Positions 44,278-52,908 of a DNA stretch of 64,000 nt are shown one piece after another. The stretch spans positions 248,001-312,000 of the forward strand of contig NZ_JAASQO010000002.1 of NCBI RefSeq assembly GCF_011762095.1. The letters run 5' to 3'. Within the stretch, counting starts at the first letter, position 1. Every line of letters starts with the position of its first letter. The notes under the pieces were generated by a model. The model was given only the letters and a program-made list of their open reading frames with translations, searched no databases and was not told where the DNA came from. This DNA is from Parvibaculum indicum. GTDB taxonomy: Bacteria; Pseudomonadota; Alphaproteobacteria; Parvibaculales; Parvibaculaceae. Both the position numbers and the translations under genes were made by a program.

Positions 44278-44356
44278 TCATTGCGAGGAGCAACGCGACG
44301 AAGCAATCCAGCGCAGCATTTGCCGCCTCTGGATTGCTTCGCTTCGCTCGCAATGA
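44278..44356. repeat. Palindromic interspersed repeat, copy 2
   Basis: 79-base element with the same terminal inverted repeats TCATTGCGAG / CTCGCAATGA and the same inner arms (CGAAGCAATCCAG / CTGGATTGCTTCG) as copy 1 at 30610-30691. The middle differs slightly. It lies between the thiolase and VOC genes, which are otherwise close, so it is inserted within the cluster. Confidence 0.85.
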
Positions 44357-44380
44357 CGAACAAAGGAACGGAGGCGCTCC

Positions 44381-45067
44381 ATGCATCTCGCGAAACCCCG
44401 CATCGATGTCGGGCTCTTCACCAACGATCTCGAACCCATGCTCGCCTTCTGGCAAAACAAGGTCGGCCTGAAACTCGATCATGTCCTGCCGCTGGGCGGC
44501 GGCAAACGCCAGCACCGCCACGACCTGGCGGGCTCCGTTCTCAAGATCAACCATGCCCGAGACCCGCTGCCTGACGCACGCGCCTCGGGCTATCGCGAAT
44601 TGCTGATCGCACGGGAAGGCGTCACCGAACCGGAAGCGCTGACCGATCCGGACGGCAACCGCGTCACGCTTGTGCCGGAAGGCTGGCTCGGCATGACGCG
44701 CATCGGCATTCGCCTCGGCGTGCGCGACCTCGCGGCCCATCGCGATTTCTATGGCCGGGTGCTGGAACTTGAGGAAATTCCCGCCGAAACCGGCATCGCC
44801 TTTCGCTGCGGCGACAGCATGATCCTGGCGGAAGAAGACCCGGACGCCCCCGCCGACGCCGCCATGGACGGCCCGGGCTGGCGCTATGTCACGGTCCAGG
44901 TCTTCAAGGTCGACGAGGAACATGCCGCCATCCTCGCGCGCGGCGGCGCGGAGGGCATGGCGCCGCGCACGCTGGGCGAAACGGCGCGCATTTCCTTCAT
45001 CCGCGATCCCGACGGCAACTGGATCGAGATGTCCCAGCGCGCCTCCCTCACCGGCTCCCTCGACTGA
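44381..45067 (+). CDS. VOC family protein (two glyoxalase-like domains)
   Basis: 228 residues made of two vicinal-oxygen-chelate domains. Domain 1 (about 1-100) reads RIDVGLFTNDLEPMLAFW and EALTDPDGNRVTLVPE; domain 2 (about 105-228) reads IGIRLGVRDLAAHRDFYGRVLELEE and SFIRDPDGNWIEMSQRA. Metal-binding dioxygenase, isomerase or glyoxalase roles are all possible. It sits between the thiolase and TauD genes; the palindromic repeat lies upstream. Start ATG 44381. Confidence 0.85.
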   Translation: MHLAKPRIDVGLFTNDLEPMLAFWQNKVGLKLDHVLPLGGGKRQHRHDLAGSVLKINHARDPLPDARASGYRELLIAREGVTEPEALTDPDGNRVTLVPEGWLGMTRIGIRLGVRDLAAHRDFYGRVLELEEIPAETGIAFRCGDSMILAEEDPDAPADAAMDGPGWRYVTVQVFKVDEEHAAILARGGAEGMAPRTLGETARISFIRDPDGNWIEMSQRASLTGSLD

Positions 45068-45134
45068 AAACGCATATCGGCTAGACTGTTCTTCTCAAAC
45101 CCCGGCACAAGACCGGCGAGGCGAGGAGGAAATC

Positions 45135-45989
45135 ATGAGCGCCAGAAGCTACAAGACCATCGAGGTGAAACCCATCGCCGGTGCGCTCGGCGCGGAGATC
45201 GAGGGCGTGGACCTGTCGGCGGCGCTGTCCAACGAGCAGTTCGACGACATCCACCAGGCTTTTCTGGATCATCTGGTGATCTTCTTTCGCGAACAGAACC
45301 TCACGCCCGAAAAGCACAAGGAATTCGGCCGCCGCTTCGGTACGCTCAACATCCACCCTTACGTGAAGGGCATGGACGGACATCCGGAAATCATGCGCAT
45401 CGTGAAGGAGCCGGAAGACAAGCTGAATTTCGGCGGCGGCTGGCATTCCGACATGTCCTTCCTGGAAGAACCCGCGCTCGGGTCCATCCTTTATGCCAAG
45501 GACGTGCCGCCCTATGGCGGCGACACGCTCTGGGCGAACCAGTATCTCGCCTATGAAACGCTGTCGGACGGCATGAAGACGACGCTTGCAGGCCTGAAGG
45601 CCGTGCACACCGCCAAGGCGGAATATGGCCGCGAAGGCCATTCCGCGCATAAGCGCAAGGGCATGGAGGTGAACCGGGCCGAGGGCGACGTGCCGGGCTA
45701 TGAGCACCCGGTGGTGCGCACCCATCCGGAAACGGGCCGCAAGGGCCTCTATGTGAACCCGGCCTTCACCGAGCGCTTCGTCGGCTGGACGCGGCGCGAG
45801 AGCCAGCCGCTGCTGCAGTTTCTCTACGAGCATTGCACGCAGGAGCCCTTCACCTGCCGCTTCCGCTGGACGAAAGGCGCGCTCGCCTTCTGGGACAATC
45901 GCTGCACGCAGCATTTCGCGCTCAACGACTATCATGGCCATCGCCGCGAAATGGAGCGCGTGACCGTGAACGGCGACCGGCCGGTCTGA
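45135..45989 (+). CDS. TauD/TfdA family Fe(II)/2-oxoglutarate dioxygenase
   Basis: 284-residue oxygenase. The iron facial triad is visible: H104-S-D106 in GGWHSDMSF and the distal H260 in NRCTQHFALNDY; an arginine near 270 would bind 2-oxoglutarate. Family members hydroxylate taurine, 2,4-D, alkyl sulfates and similar compounds. ATG 45135 follows a strong GAGGAGG. The neighbours argue for a catabolic substrate in the same pathway as the thiolase pair; identity unknown. Confidence 0.93.
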   Translation: MSARSYKTIEVKPIAGALGAEIEGVDLSAALSNEQFDDIHQAFLDHLVIFFREQNLTPEKHKEFGRRFGTLNIHPYVKGMDGHPEIMRIVKEPEDKLNFGGGWHSDMSFLEEPALGSILYAKDVPPYGGDTLWANQYLAYETLSDGMKTTLAGLKAVHTAKAEYGREGHSAHKRKGMEVNRAEGDVPGYEHPVVRTHPETGRKGLYVNPAFTERFVGWTRRESQPLLQFLYEHCTQEPFTCRFRWTKGALAFWDNRCTQHFALNDYHGHRREMERVTVNGDRPV

Positions 45990-45999
45990 GAGACCGGCC
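45979..45999 (+). terminator. Hairpin spanning the TauD-like stop codon
   Basis: Perfect 9-bp inverted repeat GGCCGGTCT / AGACCGGCC with a GAG loop, overlapping the stop codon. No T-run, so it may only attenuate transcription into the radical SAM gene. Confidence 0.4.
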
Positions 46000-46075
46000 C
46001 GTTCTCACGCTCATGTGATCCGCGCATGCCCGACGGTTCGTTATTCTCTTCCGGGAAACGAAAGGAAGGCGCGCC

Positions 46076-47110
46076 GTGGAATCGATCTACTATGTCCTGA
46101 CATGGGCCTGCCATCGCCGTTGCAGGCACTGCTACGACACGCGGTTCCGCCCCTATGTGCGCGATGCTCTCGCCTCGGTCATGGCCGAGGGCGAAACGAG
46201 CTTCCGCAAGATCGTCGCCAACCTGCCCGACAGCATGATCTACAAGGACCCCGCCCGGCCGGATGCCAAAGGTAATCCGTCGGAACGGGTGGGCCGGATC
46301 ATCATTTCCGGCGGCGAGGTGATGATCGACCCCGTCCGCGAAACGCTTTTCTATCCCGCGCTCGACGCGCTGACGGAGAAATACGGGAAAGACGGCGTCC
46401 GTCTTTCCATGCAGACCACGGGCGATATCCTGACGCCGAAAATGCTGGACGAATTACGCGAGCACAATATCGGGACCGTCGCCATCGCCAGCATGGACGA
46501 CTTCCATGTCGGCATGGAGGGCGCCAAGCGCGACGCCTTTCAGGAAAAGCTGACCGGGATGTTCCTCGCCGCCGGCTTCGAGCCCGCCCCGAAAGACGGC
46601 GAAGCGAAAGGCCCCAGCTTCCTGTTCTTCGGCGCCCAGCCCGGCCAATGGATCGAGGAATTATGGCCGCGCGGCCGCGCCTGGGAGAACGGGCTTTCCA
46701 CCGCCGGCATGGAAACCAATTTCTGTGCGCGATGGTCCGGCGCCAGGAATTTCCTGAACCACGGATTTGCCGGTTCGGAAGTCGCCATCGAACCCAATGG
46801 CGACGTCTATCCCTGCTGCCTGAAGACGAAACTGCCGCTCGGCAATCTCACCGAAGAGCCCCTCACCGACATTCTGGACAGCCTCAAGGGTCATCCCGTC
46901 TTCGAGGCGCTCAACAAGGGCGATCCGCTGAATATGGGCGAAAGCATGGGCTGGAACGAAACCCGCATGCGCGCGGAATCCCGCACCGCCACGCCGCAGG
47001 GCGTGCCTTACGCGAATCCCTGCATCGGCTGCGACCGCTTCCATGAGGAAATGCTGGGCCCCGTCATTCGCGACATCCGCGAAAGGCGTCGTCAGGCCTC
47101 GATGGCCTGA
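46076..47110 (+). CDS. Radical SAM protein with SPASM-like C-terminus
   Basis: 344 residues. The radical SAM cluster motif is C12-x3-C16-x2-C19 (CHRRCRHC). Middle part SGGEVMIDPVRETLFYPALDAL is the GGE segment that contacts SAM. The C-terminal third has PNGDVYPCCLKTKLPLGNL and CIGCDRFHEEM, as in SPASM-type auxiliary cluster regions. Substrate unknown; such proteins mature peptides or modify small molecules. The start is GTG 46076 with AAGGA ahead. It converges on the RND gene, whose stop overlaps its 3' end by 19 bases. Confidence 0.88.
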   Translation: MESIYYVLTWACHRRCRHCYDTRFRPYVRDALASVMAEGETSFRKIVANLPDSMIYKDPARPDAKGNPSERVGRIIISGGEVMIDPVRETLFYPALDALTEKYGKDGVRLSMQTTGDILTPKMLDELREHNIGTVAIASMDDFHVGMEGAKRDAFQEKLTGMFLAAGFEPAPKDGEAKGPSFLFFGAQPGQWIEELWPRGRAWENGLSTAGMETNFCARWSGARNFLNHGFAGSEVAIEPNGDVYPCCLKTKLPLGNLTEEPLTDILDSLKGHPVFEALNKGDPLNMGESMGWNETRMRAESRTATPQGVPYANPCIGCDRFHEEMLGPVIRDIRERRRQASMA

Positions 47111-50100
47111 CCACCTTCCGTGTCGCGGCCCTTCTCCCGCCACGACACGACGATGAGATAGACCGTCGGAACCACGAAGAGCGTCAGCAGCGTCCCGAAG
47201 CTCATGCCGCCGACGATCACGATGCCGATGGCCTGGCGGCTTTCCGCGCCCGCCCCGCCGGCCAGCGCCAGCGGCATCGCCCCCAGCACCATCGCACCCG
47301 TCGTCATCAGGATCGGACGCAGCCGGAGCCCCGCCGCCTCCACCACCGCCTCGCGGACATTCCGTCCCTGTTCGCGCAACTGGTTGGAGAACTCCACGAT
47401 CAGAATGCCGTGCTTGGTAATAAGGCCGATCAGCGTGATAAGACCCACCTGGCTGTAGATATTGAGCGTGATATTCGCGCCCGTCACCAGATTGGTGAGG
47501 AACATCAAAAGCAGCGCCCCCGCCAGCGACAGCGGCACCGAGACCAGAATGATCGTCGGCTCGATGAAACTTTCGAACTGCGCGGCCAGCACCAGATAAA
47601 TGAACATCAGCGCCAGCACGAAGGTAACGGCCAGCGTGCCGGAGGATTTCGTGAACTCGCGCAAGGGGCCGTTGAGATCGGTCTGCGCGTTCTTGGGCAG
47701 GACTTCCGCCGCCGTCTGTTCCAGGAAGGCCAGCGCCTCGCCCATGGAATAGCCCGGCGCGAGATTGGACGAGATCGTTGCCGCGCGAAGCTGGTTGAAG
47801 CGGTTGAGAGAGGCGGGCGCCACCGTCTCCTTCACGTCGATCAGGTTCGACAGCTGCACCATCTCGCTGTCCTTGCCGCGCACATAAATGTCGGAGATGT
47901 CCTGCGGCGTGCGCCGGTCCTCGTCGGCCACCTGCACGATGACGTCGAACTGCTTGCCGTTACGCTCGAAGCGCGTGACCTTGCGCCCGCCCAGAAGCGT
48001 TTCCAGCGTGCGCCCCACGGTCGACACGTCGATCCCCGCATCCACGACCTTTTCGCGGTTCACCTGGATGTCGAGCTGCGGCTTGTCGAGCTTCAGATCC
48101 GTATCGGCATTGATGAAACCGGGATTGGCCCGCAGCCTCTCCATGAACACGTCCATGTCATTGGCCAGGTCGTCGTAAGTGCCGGAGGTCTGGAGCACGA
48201 ACTGAATGGGCTGCGACCGCCCGCTCTGCCCGAGCGAGGGCGGATTGATACCGAAAGCGAGAATGCCCGGAATGTCCATCAGAGCGGGCTGGACGGAATT
48301 GACGATCTCCTGCTGCGAGCGGTCCCGCTCGCTCCAGTGCTTCAGGCGCGAGAAGGAAATGAGATTGGTGATTTCCGGAAAACCGGCGACCACCAGATAG
48401 CCCTGAACTTCGGACACCCGGGCGACGATCTGCTCGATCTGCTTGGTATAATGCAGCGTGTAGTCGAGCGTCGCGCCTTCCGGGGCGCGGCCCGCGATGA
48501 GCAGGATGCCACGATCCTCCGTCGGCGCGAGCTCCTGGTTGAGCATCTTGAAAAGCCCCACGCAGGAAAGCCCGACGATAACGGCCGCGACCACGATCAG
48601 CGCCTTGCGGCCCAGCGCCTTGTCCAGCGCATTCTTGTAGGCGGCGTCGAGACGGTCGAGCCAGCCGCCCAGCAGTTTGTCGAACCGTCCGCCGCCCGTA
48701 TCGTGCCGCAAAAGTTTCGAGCACATCATCGGCGTCAGCGTCAGCGCCATCGCGCCCGACACGACGACCGCGCCCGCCAGCGTCAGCGCGAATTCGAGGA
48801 AGAGACGCCCCGTCCGCCCCTCGGCAAAGGCTACCGGCGCATAGACGGCGGCGAGCGTCAGCGTCATGGCCACGATCGCAAAGGCGATTTCGCGCGAGCC
48901 CTTGATCGCCGCCTGAACGGGCGACAGACCTTCCTCGATATGCCGGAAGATGTTTTCCAGCACCACGATTGCATCGTCCACCACAAGGCCGATGGCAAGC
49001 ACCATGGCAAGCAGCGTCAGCGTGTTGATGCTGAAGCCGAGCAACAGCATCATGCCGAATGTACCGATCAGCGAAATCGGGATCGTCACCACCGGGATGA
49101 ACGAGGCGCGCACCGTCCGCAGGAAGACGAAAATCACCAGCACGACGAGGATCACCGCCTCGACAATCGTCTCGTAAACCGACTTGATCGATTCCTCGAT
49201 GAAGATGGAGGTGTCGTAACCGATGGAATATTCCATCCCGACCGGCAGCGTCGGCTCCATCTGCTTCAGCTTGGCGCGGACCGCGGCCGCCACTTCCAGC
49301 GGGTTGGCCGTCGCCTGCTTCACGATACCCACCGAAATCGAGGTCTGGCCGTTATAGGTCGCAGCCCGGCGTTCGTCGGCCGGCGCGATCTCGACATTGG
49401 CCACCTGGCCGAGCGTCACCTGGAAACCGCCGCTATCCTTCACCACGATTTTCGAGAATTCTTCCGGCGTTTCGAGCGCGGTCTTGGAAAGCACCGTGAA
49501 TTCGCGCTTGGTACTCTCGATACGACCGGAGGGAATTTCCGCGTTCTGGTTGCGGATCGCGTTTTCCACATCCTGCACCGTCAGCCCATAGGCGGCGAGA
49601 CGCTGCCGGTCCACCCAGACCCGCATCGAGTAAAGCCGCTCGCCGAAGATCGACACCTGCGCGACGCCCGGCTGGTTCTGAAGCTGGTTCTTCACGATAC
49701 GGTCGAGATAGTCGGTAATGTCCATGCCCGACATGCGCGACGAGGCAAAGGCGATATACATGATCGGGCTCGCATCGGCCTCGACCTTTGCGATGATCGG
49801 CTCGTCCACATCGTCGGGAAGCTGTCCGCGCGCACGTCCCACCCGGTCGCGCACATCGCTTGCGGCGACGTCGGGATCCGTCGACAGCGTGAAGCGCGCC
49901 GTCACCTGGCTGCTTTCCGGACGGCTGGACGAGGTCAGGATCTCGATGCCCTCGATCCCCGCCATCGCCTCTTCGAGCGGCTGCGTCACCTCGCGTTCGA
50001 TCACCGAGGCGCTGGCACCGCGATAGGCCGTCGTCACGGTCACCACCGGCTCGTCGATCGCCGGATATTCGCGCACCGTCAGCCGCTCATAGGAAACGAG

Positions 50101-50175
50101 CCCGACAAGGATAAGGATGAGCGCAACCACTGTCGCAAAGACAGGGCGGCGGATGAAGAGTTCTGAAATATGCAT
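47092..50175 (-). CDS. RND efflux transporter permease subunit (HAE1 type)
   Basis: 1027-residue inner-membrane proton/drug antiporter of the AcrB/MexF kind. Twelve helices in two halves with large periplasmic loops; the proton-relay pair D400-D401 lies in LAIGLVVDDAIVVLEN. N-terminus MHISELFIRRPVFATVVALI is standard. It should work with the adaptor gene upstream and an unlinked TolC-like channel. 9 bases separate it from the adaptor gene, so the two form one operon. Substrates unknown; no regulator adjoins. Confidence 0.95.
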   Translation of the reverse strand: MHISELFIRRPVFATVVALILILVGLVSYERLTVREYPAIDEPVVTVTTAYRGASASVIEREVTQPLEEAMAGIEGIEILTSSSRPESSQVTARFTLSTDPDVAASDVRDRVGRARGQLPDDVDEPIIAKVEADASPIMYIAFASSRMSGMDITDYLDRIVKNQLQNQPGVAQVSIFGERLYSMRVWVDRQRLAAYGLTVQDVENAIRNQNAEIPSGRIESTKREFTVLSKTALETPEEFSKIVVKDSGGFQVTLGQVANVEIAPADERRAATYNGQTSISVGIVKQATANPLEVAAAVRAKLKQMEPTLPVGMEYSIGYDTSIFIEESIKSVYETIVEAVILVVLVIFVFLRTVRASFIPVVTIPISLIGTFGMMLLLGFSINTLTLLAMVLAIGLVVDDAIVVLENIFRHIEEGLSPVQAAIKGSREIAFAIVAMTLTLAAVYAPVAFAEGRTGRLFLEFALTLAGAVVVSGAMALTLTPMMCSKLLRHDTGGGRFDKLLGGWLDRLDAAYKNALDKALGRKALIVVAAVIVGLSCVGLFKMLNQELAPTEDRGILLIAGRAPEGATLDYTLHYTKQIEQIVARVSEVQGYLVVAGFPEITNLISFSRLKHWSERDRSQQEIVNSVQPALMDIPGILAFGINPPSLGQSGRSQPIQFVLQTSGTYDDLANDMDVFMERLRANPGFINADTDLKLDKPQLDIQVNREKVVDAGIDVSTVGRTLETLLGGRKVTRFERNGKQFDVIVQVADEDRRTPQDISDIYVRGKDSEMVQLSNLIDVKETVAPASLNRFNQLRAATISSNLAPGYSMGEALAFLEQTAAEVLPKNAQTDLNGPLREFTKSSGTLAVTFVLALMFIYLVLAAQFESFIEPTIILVSVPLSLAGALLLMFLTNLVTGANITLNIYSQVGLITLIGLITKHGILIVEFSNQLREQGRNVREAVVEAAGLRLRPILMTTGAMVLGAMPLALAGGAGAESRQAIGIVIVGGMSFGTLLTLFVVPTVYLIVVSWREKGRDTEGGQAIEA

Positions 50176-50184
50176 TAGCGCCCC

Positions 50185-51345
50185 CTACCGCGCGGCCTCG
50201 TCCGGCGCGGCCCCGCTCTCGGGCGCCTGCTTTTCCACCTCGACGGGCTGCACCTGCGACCCGTCGCGAACCTTCATCTGACCCGCCGTGATCACCCGTT
50301 CGCCCTCTTCCACGCCGGAGCGGATCTCCACCTGGCCCGGCTGGCGCACGCCGAGTTCCACGGGGCGCATATGGGCGTTGCCTTCTTCATCCACCACGAA
50401 GACCGCCTTGGCGCCCGTCGCATCCGAACCCGCCGTCGAGATGATGGCCTGCTCCGGCACGACGACGGAATCCCGCGTCTGCGTCACGATCTTCACACGC
50501 CCGAACAGGCCCGGGCGCAAACGCCCTTCCTTGTTGGCGATCACCGCGCGCACCTTGATGGCGCGGCCGTCGACATCGATCACCGGATCGATGGCACTGA
50601 CGGTGCCGCTGAAGGTCTCGCCGGGCAGCGCGTCGAATGTGATGCCGACGGTCTGCCCCTTCTCGATCTCGGTCAGATAGATTTCGGACACGCGGAAATC
50701 GATGCGTAGATTGTCCACATCCGCAAGCGTCGCAATCGGCTGGCCGGGCGTCACATACTGGCCCAGGCTGACCTGCCTCAGGCCGACAATGCCGGAGAAC
50801 GCCGCCTTGATCGTGCCCTTGTCGAGCGCCGCCCTGGCAAGCGCGAGCTGCGCCTCGGCGGATTTCAGCTCATTGAGCGCCTCGTCCCGTGCCCGCTCCG
50901 TGCCGGAGCCGCGGCTCACCAGCTTGCGGGCGCGGTCGAAATTCGCCCTTGTAAGGGTCAGTTGCGCTTCGGCCTGCTGGACGCGCGCTTTCAGATCTTC
51001 ATCGTTCAGCGTGACGATGAGATCGTCCTGTTCGAGACGTTGCCCGTCCTGGAAATCGATGCTGGTCACGATGCCGGAGATTTCCGGCGTCACCACGATG
51101 GACTGGTCGGCCTCAAGCGTACCGATGGCCGAAACTTCCGCCTGCACCGGCCGCACCTCGGCGATCACCGTTTCCACGGCGGGCGGCGGGGACGCCCATC
51201 CCTGATTCTGCCCGCCCATACGCTGAAACGCCATCCAGGCAAACCCCGCCAGCAGAATAACGGCGATCGCAATGGCAATCAGCATCGGGCGGCTGGGCAT
51301 ACGCGCAGCCGCTTTCTCGCGCGGTGTGTCGCTGGAGGAAGTCAT
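50185..51345 (-). CDS. RND efflux periplasmic adaptor subunit (MFP)
   Basis: 386 residues: an N-terminal transmembrane anchor (LIAIAIAVILLAGFAWMAFQ), then lipoyl/barrel-sandwich, alpha-hairpin (LKARVQQAEAQLTLTRANFDRARKLVSRG) and beta-barrel parts, ending VEIRSGVEEGERVITAGQMKVRDGSQV. It bridges the permease to the outer-membrane channel. Standard length. No lipobox, so it is membrane-anchored rather than lipidated. Confidence 0.95.
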   Translation of the reverse strand: MTSSSDTPREKAAARMPSRPMLIAIAIAVILLAGFAWMAFQRMGGQNQGWASPPPAVETVIAEVRPVQAEVSAIGTLEADQSIVVTPEISGIVTSIDFQDGQRLEQDDLIVTLNDEDLKARVQQAEAQLTLTRANFDRARKLVSRGSGTERARDEALNELKSAEAQLALARAALDKGTIKAAFSGIVGLRQVSLGQYVTPGQPIATLADVDNLRIDFRVSEIYLTEIEKGQTVGITFDALPGETFSGTVSAIDPVIDVDGRAIKVRAVIANKEGRLRPGLFGRVKIVTQTRDSVVVPEQAIISTAGSDATGAKAVFVVDEEGNAHMRPVELGVRQPGQVEIRSGVEEGERVITAGQMKVRDGSQVQPVEVEKQAPESGAAPDEAAR

Positions 51346-51514
51346 ATTCCGGCCTCTGTTCCCGGAGGTCGGTCACCCGCCTCCCATTCGTCCCTGCGTA
51401 CGGATGGGCGCACAGTAAGAGCCCTCTCCCCTCTGCCTTGACATAGGTCATTTCGGTGATGAGGAAAATGGCAATTTGCCGTTTTATTGTACGTTTCCCC
51501 TGCGGGAAGGGGTG

Positions 51515-51856
51515 TCAGGCGGCCACGTCGTCGCCGTTCTGCTCCGGATCGATGGACGCATGCCGCCCGGCGGCCCTCTCCTTGTAGATGAGGTAGAGGT
51601 TGCGCCCATAGATCAGAAGGCCCGCGCCCTGCCCCATGATGAAGACCGGGTCCTCGCGCCACAGCGCATAGGCGAACAATGTCGCGCCGCCGCAGATCGA
51701 GAAATACCAGAAGGCCACCGGCACGATGGAGCGCTTGGCCTTTTCGCTGGCCAGCCATTGCAGCAGGAAGCGGGCGGAAAACAGCGCCTGCCCCAGAAAA
51801 CCGATAAAGACCCAGATGCTCGCCTGGGAAAGCCAGGTCATTACAGAGGTGAACAT
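51515..51856 (-). CDS. LAB_N (lipid-A-disaccharide synthase N-terminal-like) membrane protein
   Basis: 113-residue membrane protein with three to four helices: WVFIGFLGQALFSARFLLQWLASEK, then PVAFWYFSICGGATLFAYALWR and FIMGQGAGLLIYGRNLYLIYKER. This matches LAB_N, a short domain found alone or fused to LpxB and to GT2 enzymes in lipid A and polyprenyl-phosphate sugar pathways; rhizobial RgtF is of this kind. The gene overlaps the following GT2 gene by 16 bases on the same strand. Confidence 0.85.
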   Translation of the reverse strand: MFTSVMTWLSQASIWVFIGFLGQALFSARFLLQWLASEKAKRSIVPVAFWYFSICGGATLFAYALWREDPVFIMGQGAGLLIYGRNLYLIYKERAAGRHASIDPEQNGDDVAA

Positions 51857-52620
51857 GGCTCGTCCTTCCCGTCCGGCAGGTTATGGGTCACCCCGTGAGG
51901 GTCGTGACGCCGTTTCAGCAGCCACCAGACCGCCGCCAGATCGCCGATGCCGACCCAGAGACGGTTCCAGGTGTTATATTTGGCCACGCCCGACACGCGC
52001 GGGCGGTGATTGACCGGCGCCAGCGCGATCTCGAAGCCCTCGCGTTTCACCAACGCAGGCATAAAACGGTGCAGGCCGGTGAAAAAGGGCAGTGCCAGAA
52101 ACAGCTCCCGGCTCAGCAGCTTGAAACCGCATCCGGCATCCTTCGTCTCATCGTTGAGGATCGCGCCGCGAACCTTGTTGGCGATGCGCGACACCAGATT
52201 GCGCGGGAAAGGATCCTTCCGCTTGGTGCGTTGCCCCTCGACGATGCCGATATTCACGCCGCGCTTTTCCGCCTCGACATAGACCTGATAGAGCCGGGGG
52301 ATATCCGCCGGATCGTTTTGCAGGTCGCCGTCGATCATCACGATCAGCCGGCCCCGCGCATTCCGAACGCATGTCAGCAGCGCTTCGGACTTGCCGCAGG
52401 GCTTTGCGTGACTGAACACCCGGAGATGGGGCATGGCCCGCATCGCGTCGCGAAGCTTGTCCAGCGTCGCGTCCGTGCTCCCGTCATTTACGAACACATA
52501 TTCACACGGCACATCGAGAGAGGCCCTCACCGCCTCCAGTTCGGCCAGAAGAGGGTCGATATTGCCCTCCTCGTTGAGCACCGGCACAACGACGCTCAAC
52601 TCGAAATTTTCGCCCGTCAT
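51841..52620 (-). CDS. GT2 family glycosyltransferase (polyprenyl-phosphate sugar synthase-like)
   Basis: 259 residues of the DPM1/ArnC-like GT2 type: LSVVVPVLNEEGNIDPLLAEL, YVFVNDGSTDATLDKL, the metal-binding VMIDGDLQNDPADIP, and RVSGVAKYNTWNRLWVGIGDL near the end, which is the family's acceptor-lipid block. It would transfer a sugar from a nucleotide donor to a polyprenyl phosphate at the inner membrane. No C-terminal membrane helices. Upstream of and overlapping the LAB_N gene; divergent from the ArnT-like gene. Confidence 0.88.
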   Translation of the reverse strand: MTGENFELSVVVPVLNEEGNIDPLLAELEAVRASLDVPCEYVFVNDGSTDATLDKLRDAMRAMPHLRVFSHAKPCGKSEALLTCVRNARGRLIVMIDGDLQNDPADIPRLYQVYVEAEKRGVNIGIVEGQRTKRKDPFPRNLVSRIANKVRGAILNDETKDAGCGFKLLSRELFLALPFFTGLHRFMPALVKREGFEIALAPVNHRPRVSGVAKYNTWNRLWVGIGDLAAVWWLLKRRHDPHGVTHNLPDGKDEPCSPL

Positions 52621-52908
52621 GCGAGCCCCTCGCTTCCATCGCCCCGGCCCGGACGCCTTTGGGCCGCCCCTGGCCGGGAAATTCCGCTATAGTCCGTCCA
52701 CAATTCGAAGGGCCCCTGATGGTCCATCGCGCATCCCGCCCCGCTTTCCTGCAAGGCGAGCCTGTCATATGGCAGATTGCAAGATAATCCAAAACTCTCT
52801 TGTCAAAAATGCGCTCCCGCGCGAGACAGTGCCCCCAAAGCCACGGCCCCGAACACTGCCGGGGGAAAAGAAGCGCCGCCATGATTTTCCGAAAGCAGGG
52901 TTAACCGC

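Noticed and set aside
47410-50166. 918-codon plus-strand open frame opposite the RND permease gene
   Set aside because: The reading is rich in Arg, His, Asp and Gln without hydrophobic segments or motifs; the minus strand encodes a full AcrB-type transporter with the proton-relay aspartates.
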